Of a stretch of DNA of 64,000 bases, positions 51,300-58,864 are shown one piece after another. The number at the start of each line of letters is the position of its first letter. Position 1 is the stretch's first letter. The position numbers and the translations under genes are program-made. The stretch spans positions 9,693-73,692 of the forward strand of contig JAFLEE010000018.1 of NCBI GenBank assembly GCA_017302015.1, in the 5' to 3' direction. Source of the stretch: Spirochaetota bacterium. Its GTDB lineage: Bacteria > Spirochaetota > UBA12135 > COTS27 > JAFLEE01. The notes under the pieces were generated by a model. The model was not told where the DNA came from. It ran no database searches and was given only the letters and a program-made list of their open reading frames with translations.

Positions 51300-53611
51300 G
51301 GTTTTTTCCTTTGGATGGGGATGGTGTGGAGGCCGGTGGGATAGGCTTTCTGGCCGACGAAGGCGACGCATCCCGCCGGCACCTGGAGTTGGGCCAGGAG
51401 GCCATCGCCTTCGCGCTTCCATTCGACTCGGATCGGACCCCGGGGGGTGGGGATCCGGCCTTCGGCGCCGTCCAGATCATGGGGGTTCGGGTCGAACGAG
51501 AATGTCTTGAATCCCGGCGTGAGCGGCCGCACGCCGAGGAGGCTCTCCTGGAAATAGGCCACGGGCGCCGCCCCGAAGCCGTGGCAATTGCTGGCGGCTT
51601 TCGTTGGGGATTTGAAACCCTCGGGATACACCCCGTATTCCCAGAGCGTTTTCGCGCCCCGGTCCACCATGGCGCCCCAATAACGGCGGATCCGATCGAG
51701 TGCCGCCTTCCCCATCCCCGCCTGGTCCATGGCCTGGAAGAGGAAATGATGGAGATAGAGTTCGGGGATGCGCAAAGCCCCGTCGTCGAGGGCCTCCCGG
51801 GCGGCCGACGCCTTGGCCGCGGGGAGCAGCCCCGTCAGCCGGGCGAGGGCGTGGGTCAATTGGCTGGAAGCCATCGGGTTCCACGCGGCCTCGCCTTCCC
51901 AATCCATGAGGCGGCCCGCGGCGGCGTTCCAGAACCGGTCCTGGATGGCGGCGAAGGTCTCCGCGGCGAGCCGCCCATGGCGCTCGCCATCCCCGCGGCC
52001 CAGTTCCTTTTCGAGCCAGGCCGCGCTCTGGCGGCCGAGGACATAGAGGCCCTCCAGGAGTGAACTGCGCTTTCCCTCGAGTTTTACCCCGAGCAGGTGG
52101 TAGGACCAGTCGATGAAATTCCAATAATGCGGGGGCGCCAGCAGGCCGCCCTCCGACCTCCAGCCCTCCATCACGTCGAGGACTTCTTCCATCACCGGCA
52201 GGAGTTCGGCGGCGAGGCCCCGATCCCCCGTGTAGAGGAGGTAGTCTTTCAGGATGATGGGGAGGAGCGCGTTGGTGGCGGCGAGCACGAGACGGGGGTC
52301 GCCGGTATCGGGGCAGACCCCGGGCACCACCCCGTCTTCGCGCCGGTTGGAGAGGGCGAGGCGCAGGGCGTGGGCGTTCATGCGGGCGTCCCCGAAGGCC
52401 TGGAGGGTCGCCCGGTTCTCCACGAGCAGGTCGTTCACCCAGAAGGCCCGCTCCCGCCAGGGGCAATCGTTGAACACGTCGGTGGTGCAGGCCGACAGGG
52501 TCTCGAGGCAGACGTTCCAGATCCGGTTGAGGCGGTGGTCGCTGCAATGGAAGGCGCCGGTGGAGGGCCAGGGGTAGCGGCGGTCCACGGCTGAGATCTT
52601 GTGCAAGGTGAGCGGTCCCTTGGGATTTCGGAACGACAATTGGACGAAACGGAAGCCCCGCTCGTGGAGTTCGCTTCCGAGGGTCTGGCGGCCCCGGCGC
52701 GTGGTGGTGCGGTCGGCCATGCGGTATTCGCCCCGGGCCGCGACCAGGCGCCCATCGAAGAGTTCCTCGTCATAGCCGATGTCCACCACGGTCCCGTCTT
52801 GCGCAGTCAGTTCGACTTCGAGGAAGCCGATGACCGTCTCCCCGAAATCCAGTGTCACGGAAAACTCGCCACCATCCGTCGGCAGGGCGACCGACTCGCC
52901 CGATGCAAGGGTGAGCGCCTGGCAAGCGGCGCGAAGATCCTCGTCGGCCGTATGCCCTTCCCGCGTCATGGCCTCCGCCACGTCGACGGGGGGAACCTCG
53001 CTTTCGCTGGCGATGCGGGCCGCGGCGCAGATCTGGGCGGGGTGAAGGACGCGCTTCCTTAGCGGCGCCACAGGTCGGGGCAAGAGCTCCTTTCCATAGA
53101 AGGGTTCCCCGGCGGGAGCGAGGGCGCGGGCGGGTTCCCACGGTGAAGCGTCACGGCCCAATTCCCATCCTTCGGGAGAAAGGCGCAGGTCGCGCCACTG
53201 GCTGAAACCGATCTGGGGGCAGAGGAGGGGGGCCTGGTCGCTCCATTCTCCGGTGACGAGGGTTTCCCAGTCCCCGGGGCAGCCCTCCACATCCACCGTG
53301 AGCGCCGCGGCGACGGGGAAACTCACGTAATTGGGGCGGTTCATGGATTGGACCAGCACGCCGATCCAATTCACCCCCGGCGCGAGGTGCCCGCTGATGT
53401 CATAGGTGTCGTAGAAATTGAGCGTCCGGGATCCCCGGGCCGGGCCCTCGCCCAGCGCGCGCCCGTTCACCCAGAGTTTGTAATAGGATTCGGCGGCGAT
53501 ATGGAGTCGCTGCCCCGGCGTCACCCGATCTAGGTCGAGGCGGCGCCGGGCCCTGAAATAGAGATTGGGGCGGTGCTCATCGCCGGTAGCCGTGATCCAA
53601 GTCGCGCGCAT
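51296..53611 (-). CDS. Alpha-L-rhamnosidase (GH78)
   Basis: 771 residues with GAGGAG upstream of ATG 53611. The N-terminal sandwich has HIAAESYYKLWVNGRALGEG and NFYDTYDISGHLAPG. The catalytic (alpha/alpha) barrel has FNDCPWRERAFWVNDLLVEN, the signature of GH78, followed by PDTGDPRLVLAATNALLP, HYWNFIDWSYHLLG and a C-terminal sandwich (GVRPLTPGFKTFSFDPNP). No signal peptide is visible, so it should cut rhamnosides inside the cell. It is coupled by ATGA to the TIM-barrel gene. Confidence 0.9.
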   Translation of the reverse strand: MRATWITATGDEHRPNLYFRARRRLDLDRVTPGQRLHIAAESYYKLWVNGRALGEGPARGSRTLNFYDTYDISGHLAPGVNWIGVLVQSMNRPNYVSFPVAAALTVDVEGCPGDWETLVTGEWSDQAPLLCPQIGFSQWRDLRLSPEGWELGRDASPWEPARALAPAGEPFYGKELLPRPVAPLRKRVLHPAQICAAARIASESEVPPVDVAEAMTREGHTADEDLRAACQALTLASGESVALPTDGGEFSVTLDFGETVIGFLEVELTAQDGTVVDIGYDEELFDGRLVAARGEYRMADRTTTRRGRQTLGSELHERGFRFVQLSFRNPKGPLTLHKISAVDRRYPWPSTGAFHCSDHRLNRIWNVCLETLSACTTDVFNDCPWRERAFWVNDLLVENRATLQAFGDARMNAHALRLALSNRREDGVVPGVCPDTGDPRLVLAATNALLPIILKDYLLYTGDRGLAAELLPVMEEVLDVMEGWRSEGGLLAPPHYWNFIDWSYHLLGVKLEGKRSSLLEGLYVLGRQSAAWLEKELGRGDGERHGRLAAETFAAIQDRFWNAAAGRLMDWEGEAAWNPMASSQLTHALARLTGLLPAAKASAAREALDDGALRIPELYLHHFLFQAMDQAGMGKAALDRIRRYWGAMVDRGAKTLWEYGVYPEGFKSPTKAASNCHGFGAAPVAYFQESLLGVRPLTPGFKTFSFDPNPHDLDGAEGRIPTPRGPIRVEWKREGDGLLAQLQVPAGCVAFVGQKAYPTGLHTIPIQRKKP

Positions 53612-53734
53612 CCTTCACTCCTCACCCGGGCGTGAAAAGATTCTAGCCCGTGCGGGGCCCCGGGGGAATAGACGGATGGCCGCGCCCCATGGACATTTTG
53701 CCGTGGGCGATGCGGCCGAGAAACGGCGATTTCT

Positions 53735-55783
53735 TCAGGCTTTTTTAAAGCGCGCGACTCCGAGGGCGTGGCGCGGGGCGTGTAGGCGGACATGTTCTCC
53801 CTGGCCTTCGACCCGATACTCGCCGACCCCGTCGGCCGAGAGGAAGCGGTGGCCGGGGACAGTGAGCTGGGCCTCCTCGACCTCGCGGTGGCTCTGGGCG
53901 AAGACCACGGCCAATTCATCGCCGTGGGCGAAGGCCCGGGCCTCCAACTCGGGGTTGTCGAGGGAGAAGCCCAGGGTGTCGCGGTAGGCGCCCCGCAGGA
54001 GGACATCCGCCTGCCGCTGGCGCAGGGCGTTCACCCGGGAGAGGTAGGCCTCGTAGCGGGGGGCCTCGTGGATCGTCTTGCGGCAGCGGTAGATCTCCAC
54101 ATCGCTGCGAAGTCCCTTGAGGACGGCGTGGTTCACCCGGCGCTCGATGTCGGTGTCGTCGCGGATCTCGCGGTCGCTCATGATGATCTCGGGGAAGAGG
54201 AAGCGGAAGAAATCGATGAACCCCCGGGTGCGCGGCTTCTCCCCGGTCTTCTCCCAGTCGTTGAGGGCGCCGCAGAAGCCCGAGAGGCTGTGGATGAAGT
54301 CGACGTGCTGGCTGCCGGCGTCGGAGAGCCATTCGATGCCGAAGCCCAGTTCGGGATGGCGGGCCTTGATATGGGCGCGCAGCCGCCGGGTGAGGTCGAC
54401 CTTGGCCGCCATGAGGCCCATGAAGGGCACCGGGTGGCCATGGCTCGGGTCGCAGCAGGGGGTGTCTCCCATGCCCACCTGGTCGTAGAACACGGCTTTG
54501 CACCCGAGGTCCGCGGCCCGGTCGGCGATGGCCGTGAGCACCTCGAACCACTCGCGGGACGCGGGGCAGGCCACGGCGAAGGTGCGGTTGCGGAATTGGG
54601 TGTAATAGGTGCCCCGGCCGCGGAAGCGGTAGGCCTCGTGCACTTCGTTGCCGAGGGGGTCTTTAATGGAGATCGCATGCCCGGTCGTGCGGTAGAACTC
54701 GGTGGTCGTGTCGATGAGTTTCCCGTTGCTGTAGAGGATGACCTCTCCGCCGTCCGCCTGGAAATCGGAGATGCCCTTGCGCAGGGCCGCCTCGCCCCCC
54801 AAACTCTCGGCGGGGATGTAATCCGGGTTGGAATTATCCATCCCCCCCTGCCACCAGCCGAACAGGAAGAGCGTGTCGATGCCCGCCGCAGCGCCCTCGC
54901 GGCGGATCTGAGGGAGCTGGTCGTAGGCGAAATGCTTCTCGCCATACTGGTGCTTGAGGATGATCCGTTGCCAGCCGTTCATCTTCGCGATCCAAGCGGG
55001 GGGCGTGGCCGCTCGGAACCACGAATCGGCCCAAGTCCGGTAGCGGGAGACCCCGGCGTGCCAGGTGCCCGCGTAGGGCGCGAGGACGAAAGCATCTAGG
55101 CCGAATCTCCCCCCGCATTCGATGACCGGGTAGCGAACCAGGCCCGCTTCCAGGTCGTCGCCGTAGAGCCGCAGGGATTGTCCGGTGTACTCGAGCGAGG
55201 GGTCGTGGCAGCCGACATAGAGCCCCTCGGCCGCGTCGGCGAGCAGGTAGCAATTCGTGGCGGCGGTATTGGCGGGATAGAGGGTGGTGAGGCCCAGGAA
55301 CACGTGGTCTTGCGCCATATAGGCCGAGTGTTGGCGCCGCAGTTCGCCCCGCACATCCGCGATGCGCTCCCCGCCGATGCGCGACCAGAGGAGTTCCTGC
55401 CCCGGCTTGAGTTCCAAACCGCCGACGAGGGGGAATTGGCACTCGCGCACGGTGACCCCGGGTTCCCGGTGGTCGACGTACAAGCCCCAATGGGTCTCAT
55501 CCCCCGAGAGTTCCACCGTGAACGCCACGGCGATATGCATCGGCTTGCCTTCGCACACCGCCTCGGCGTAGGAGACGGTGATGCGGTCGCCCTCGATCTC
55601 GATGCGGGGGGGATGGGCGGAGGGGAGGATCTCCCGGTCGAAGGCGTCGTCGATCTGGGCGTACAGGCGCCAGCACGGGTGCCCGCCCGCGTAATTATGG
55701 CCCGTGGCGAGGTTCTTGAGGGTGGTGAGGCGGCCCCGGTCGTCGAAGGCGATCTCGATCTTCTCGTTTTTGAGCGTGTGCAT
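53735..55783 (-). CDS. DUF6259-type predicted glycoside hydrolase
   Basis: 682 residues with AAGGA before ATG 55783. It starts MHTLKNEKIEIAFDDRGRLT without a signal peptide. An N-terminal super-sandwich of about 240 residues precedes a barrel: IDTLFLFGWWQGGMDNSNPD, CKAVFYDQVGMGDTPCCDPS, LGFGIEWLSDAGSQHVDF and RFLFPEIIMSDREIRDD. I associate this pattern with DUF6259 proteins found in plant-glycan operons. The acid residues in FYDQVG and GIEWLSD are candidate catalytic groups. It lies 51 bases after the dehydratase gene and 123 bases before the rhamnosidase. Substrate unknown. Confidence 0.72.
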   Translation of the reverse strand: MHTLKNEKIEIAFDDRGRLTTLKNLATGHNYAGGHPCWRLYAQIDDAFDREILPSAHPPRIEIEGDRITVSYAEAVCEGKPMHIAVAFTVELSGDETHWGLYVDHREPGVTVRECQFPLVGGLELKPGQELLWSRIGGERIADVRGELRRQHSAYMAQDHVFLGLTTLYPANTAATNCYLLADAAEGLYVGCHDPSLEYTGQSLRLYGDDLEAGLVRYPVIECGGRFGLDAFVLAPYAGTWHAGVSRYRTWADSWFRAATPPAWIAKMNGWQRIILKHQYGEKHFAYDQLPQIRREGAAAGIDTLFLFGWWQGGMDNSNPDYIPAESLGGEAALRKGISDFQADGGEVILYSNGKLIDTTTEFYRTTGHAISIKDPLGNEVHEAYRFRGRGTYYTQFRNRTFAVACPASREWFEVLTAIADRAADLGCKAVFYDQVGMGDTPCCDPSHGHPVPFMGLMAAKVDLTRRLRAHIKARHPELGFGIEWLSDAGSQHVDFIHSLSGFCGALNDWEKTGEKPRTRGFIDFFRFLFPEIIMSDREIRDDTDIERRVNHAVLKGLRSDVEIYRCRKTIHEAPRYEAYLSRVNALRQRQADVLLRGAYRDTLGFSLDNPELEARAFAHGDELAVVFAQSHREVEEAQLTVPGHRFLSADGVGEYRVEGQGEHVRLHAPRHALGVARFKKA

Positions 55784-55834
55784 GGGAGGGTTCCTTCGTT
55801 GGAGAAAGGGGTGGCGGGGCTGGGATTCCAGGAA

Positions 55835-57001
55835 TCAGCCTGAAAAATAGCCCGTGGCATCCTTGGGCCGGATATCCGTCAGGTTCCCGGCGTAATGGCG
55901 CAGATCCTTGGGCTCATAGGGGTGGGCCGCGATGGCCGCCTCGTCGAGTTCGATGCCCAAGCCGGGCCGGTCGGGGATGAACATGCGTCCGCCCTCGAAT
56001 TTAACCTTTTCGTCGCAGATCTCCCGGCGCCAGGGGACGTCCACCGCCATCGTCTCGTGGATGAAATAATTGGGCACGCAGGCGGCGAGTTGCAGCGAGG
56101 CGGCGTTGGCCACGGGCCCGCTGGGATTATGGGGCGCCACGGCCCGGTGGCGGGCCTCGGCCATGGCGGCGATCTTCTTCAGTTCGCCGATCCCCCCGCA
56201 ATGGCTCACGTCGGGTTGGATATAATCGGCGCAGCCGAGTTCCAGGAAGCGGCTGGCCTCCCAGCGGCTATAGAGGCGCTCGCCCCCGGCGATGGGCACC
56301 CGGCTGCGGTTCTTCACCTCGAGGAGCGCCTCGAAATGGTCGGGCGGCACGGGTTCCTCGAACCAGAGGATGTCGAAGGGCTCCAGGGCGCGGGCCACCC
56401 GCACGGCGGTGGCGATATTGAATCGCCCGTGGCCTTCGATGAGGAGATCGGCGTCGGCGCCCACCGCGTCTTTCACCGCCGCGACGACATCGAGGGCCGC
56501 GTGAAGCGCCCGGCGGTCGAGGTCGAGGTAGGCGGAACCGAACGGGTCCCATTTGAGCCCCTGGAAGCCCGCGGTGATGGCCTCTTTCGCCTTGGCGGCG
56601 AACTCCGCGGGCGTCTTCGCCGGGGCGAACCATCCATTGGCGTAGCAGGGGACCGAGTCACGGATCTTACCGCCCAGGAGTTGGTAGACGGGCACGCCGA
56701 GCGCCTTCCCCTTGATATCCCAGAGGGCCATCTCCACCCCCGAGAGCGCGCTTTGGTACACCGGCCCCCCGCGGAAATAGGTGCTGCGGTAGGCCTCATG
56801 CCAGAGCGCCTCGATCTGGTGGGGGTCGCGACCCACGAAGAGGCGGTTACATTCGAGGATCGCCTCGGCGACGGTCTTCTCCCGGTATTCCAGGGTGGCC
56901 TCGCCGACGCCGGTGATCCCCTCGTCGGTGGTGACCTTCACGAACACCCAATTGGTGCGGTAGGCGTGGCAAAGGATGGGCTTGATCTGGGTGATCTTCA
57001 T
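55835..57001 (-). CDS. Enolase-superfamily sugar acid dehydratase (galactonate/rhamnonate-type)
   Basis: 388 residues with AAGGAAG before ATG 57001. Mandelate-racemase subgroup features: GLKWDPFG with a lysine, metal ligands in LLIEGHGRF, WFEEPVPP and IAGGERLYSR, then QPDVSHCGGI and VAPHNPSGPV with a catalytic histidine. This is closest to D-galactonate dehydratase-like enzymes. With an SDR upstream and a rhamnosidase downstream, L-rhamnonate or L-fuconate dehydration is an equally good guess. Cytoplasmic. Confidence 0.85.
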   Translation of the reverse strand: MKITQIKPILCHAYRTNWVFVKVTTDEGITGVGEATLEYREKTVAEAILECNRLFVGRDPHQIEALWHEAYRSTYFRGGPVYQSALSGVEMALWDIKGKALGVPVYQLLGGKIRDSVPCYANGWFAPAKTPAEFAAKAKEAITAGFQGLKWDPFGSAYLDLDRRALHAALDVVAAVKDAVGADADLLIEGHGRFNIATAVRVARALEPFDILWFEEPVPPDHFEALLEVKNRSRVPIAGGERLYSRWEASRFLELGCADYIQPDVSHCGGIGELKKIAAMAEARHRAVAPHNPSGPVANAASLQLAACVPNYFIHETMAVDVPWRREICDEKVKFEGGRMFIPDRPGLGIELDEAAIAAHPYEPKDLRHYAGNLTDIRPKDATGYFSG

Positions 57002-57049
57002 CTTTCTTCCTTAAATCGAGGATCCGGGGTGGGTACGGAAAGTGCGCCT

Positions 57050-57802
57050 TCAGTGGAAATGCATGCCGCCGTTGACATCGAGGGTCGCGCCGGTGAGGTA
57101 GCGCCCGCCCTCCCCGGCAAGGTAGACCGCCGCGAGGCCCACATCCCGCGCTTGGCCGAGGCCCAAGGGCACGCTGGCGGCCAGCGCGGCCACATCCTCT
57201 TTCCCATGGGTTTCGACGAGGAGTTCGGATTCGATGATGCCCGGGGCGATGGCGTTCACCAGGATGCCATGGGGCGCCCCGGTGCGTGCCAGGGTGCGCG
57301 TGAAACTGAGGATGGCGCCCTTCGTGGCCGCATAATGCACGTGCCCGTAGAGCGCCCCGCGGTGGGCGACGATGGAGGAGATGTTCACGATGCGACCGCG
57401 CTTTTGGCCGCGCATGAGGACCATGGCCTCCTTCGAGCAGAGGAAGACGCTCTTTAAGTTCGTGTCGAGGATGAAATCCCAATCCGCCTCGCTCGTCTCG
57501 AAGATATCCTGGGATTTGGTGGTGCCCGCGTTGTTGACGAGCACGTCGAGGCCGCCCCAGGCGTCCACGAGCTTGCGGAACATGGCCGCCACCGGGGCCC
57601 CCTGGCTCACGTCGGCCTGGATGACGAGGGCCTCGCCGCCGAGGCCTTCGATCTCCGCTTTCACCGCCAACGCTTCTTTTTCATTGCGGTGGTAATTGAT
57701 GGCCACCCGGGCGCCGGCCTCGGCGAGGGCCAGCGCGATGCCTTTGCCGAGCCCCCGGGAGGATCCCGTGACGAGGGCGCGAAGACCGGAAAGGGGTTTC
57801 AT
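57050..57802 (-). CDS. Short-chain dehydrogenase/reductase, first gene of IclR-linked operon
   Basis: 250 residues. ATG 57802 (MKPLSGLRAL) is chosen because GGGAG lies 6 bases upstream; the frame extends to 57823, inside the operator. The Rossmann motif is TGSSRGLGKG, followed by VLVNNAG, the catalytic Ser in NISSIVAHRG, YAATK and the C-terminal LDVNGG. It is probably a sugar or sugar-acid oxidoreductase; with the dehydratase it could form the first two steps of a non-phosphorylative sugar pathway. It is transcribed from a near-consensus promoter under a predicted IclR operator. Confidence 0.9.
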   Translation of the reverse strand: MKPLSGLRALVTGSSRGLGKGIALALAEAGARVAINYHRNEKEALAVKAEIEGLGGEALVIQADVSQGAPVAAMFRKLVDAWGGLDVLVNNAGTTKSQDIFETSEADWDFILDTNLKSVFLCSKEAMVLMRGQKRGRIVNISSIVAHRGALYGHVHYAATKGAILSFTRTLARTGAPHGILVNAIAPGIIESELLVETHGKEDVAALAASVPLGLGQARDVGLAAVYLAGEGGRYLTGATLDVNGGMHFH

Positions 57803-57817
57803 AAGGGCTCCCGGCGG

Positions 57818-57832
57818 CTCCATAATATGGAG
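57818..57832. promoter_or_regulatory. Perfect 15-bp palindrome CTCCATAATATGGAG, IclR-type operator
   Basis: It lies between the predicted transcription start (about 57845) and the SDR ATG. The same pattern CTCCATNATRTGGAG recurs before the IclR gene. Bound protein would block transcription of the SDR operon. Confidence 0.75.
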
Positions 57833-57851
57833 TTAAGAACCACCATATAGA

Positions 57852-57880
57852 TTATAGACCAGGCCCCTGCGGATTGCAAG
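57852..57880 (-). promoter_or_regulatory. Near-consensus promoter of the SDR operon
   Basis: On the minus strand TTGCAA (57880-57875), 17 bases, then TATAAT (57857-57852). It faces the SDR gene. Confidence 0.75.
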
Positions 57881-58002
57881 GGACCCCTCGGGTCGATTCA
57901 TCACGGCGGCGACCGAGGGGCCGGTTCGGGCGCGACGGCATGGGCGCTTCCCTTGGAGAGAACCTTAAGCGGCGCTTGGGGGGCCTTCCTTCCCCCGCGG
58001 CG

Positions 58003-58764
58003 TTAGCCCACCGAACTCGCTGGATTCCGCTCCCGATTGATCCTAGCGGCGCAGTCGCGCAGGGCGGCGGTGAAATGGGCCGCGCGGGCGCCCCGGGCCT
58101 CCGCCAGGGGGACGGACATGCCGATGGCGGCCTCCACGGCGCCTTCATGGAAAAGGGGGAAGGCCGTGATGAAGAGCCCCGTGAGGGCGCCTTCCATGGC
58201 CACGAAGCCGGCTTTGCGGATGCGCTCGCATTCCCGCTCCAGCGCCGCGAGGGAGCTTAGGCCCTTCCACGGCCCCAGTTTCGGCGGGCCCTGGCGCTTC
58301 AGGACGGCCTCGCGCACCGCGGATTCCGCGTAGGCCAGGAGCACTTGCCCGGTGGCGGTGAGGTACTGGTCTTCGTACCAGGGGGCGTCGACCTCGGGAT
58401 GTACGGCGGGGTTGAAATTATGGTGGCAGAGGATCGTGCGACGTCCCTCGTGGAGCGAGGCGATGAGCACCGATTGCTTCTCGCGCCGGGCGAGTTCCGC
58501 CACCAGGGGCTCGGCCAGGGCGAGGAGGTCCTTCTTGTAACGGGCGGTGCGGGCAAGCCAATGGGCCATGGGGCCGATGACGTAGCCGTGCTGGCGGGAG
58601 ATCTGCTCGAGGTAGCCCAGGCTCACGAGTTCTTTGAGGATGCGGATGCAGGTGGCCTGGTTGAGCCCGAGGGCCTTCACCAGGTCGTTGGGGAGCACCC
58701 CGGCGCCGCCCCGCTTGGCGATGAACTCGATGACGGCGAAGATCTTGAGGGTGACTTTCGTCAT
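58003..58764 (-). CDS. IclR-family transcriptional regulator
   Basis: 253 residues with GGAG 6 bases before ATG 58764. The winged helix-turn-helix covers about residues 5-60 (TLKIFAVIEFIAKRGGAGVL, NQATCIRILKELVSLGYLEQ). The IclR effector domain follows (KKDLLALAEPLVAELARREK, YLTATGQVLLAYA). It lies upstream of and on the same strand as the SDR operon, and both genes carry the same inverted repeat in their leaders. It is therefore probably an autoregulated repressor of that operon, responding to a sugar acid. Confidence 0.92.
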   Translation of the reverse strand: MTKVTLKIFAVIEFIAKRGGAGVLPNDLVKALGLNQATCIRILKELVSLGYLEQISRQHGYVIGPMAHWLARTARYKKDLLALAEPLVAELARREKQSVLIASLHEGRRTILCHHNFNPAVHPEVDAPWYEDQYLTATGQVLLAYAESAVREAVLKRQGPPKLGPWKGLSSLAALERECERIRKAGFVAMEGALTGLFITAFPLFHEGAVEAAIGMSVPLAEARGARAAHFTAALRDCAARINRERNPASSVG

Positions 58765-58808
58765 GGAAGCTCCAGGGCGGCGGCGTCCAAGGGGCGGGTT
58801 CTTCTCGA

Positions 58809-58823
58809 CTCCATGATGTGGAG
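58809..58823. promoter_or_regulatory. IclR-type operator, CTCCATGATGTGGAG
   Basis: Arms CTCCA and TGGAG are separated by 5 bases; 13 of 15 positions equal the site before the SDR gene. It lies between the -10 box (58841-58836) and the IclR ATG. Confidence 0.7.
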
Positions 58824-58835
58824 TGGAAGTTCACG

Positions 58836-58841
58836 ATTATA
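58836..58841 (-). promoter_or_regulatory. -10 box (TATAAT) of the IclR gene
   Basis: A perfect TATAAT on the minus strand 72 bases upstream of the IclR ATG. No matching -35 is seen at the expected distance, where the DNA is a G/C run. Confidence 0.5.
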
Positions 58842-58864
58842 ACGTGTCCCGCGACGGCGGGGGG

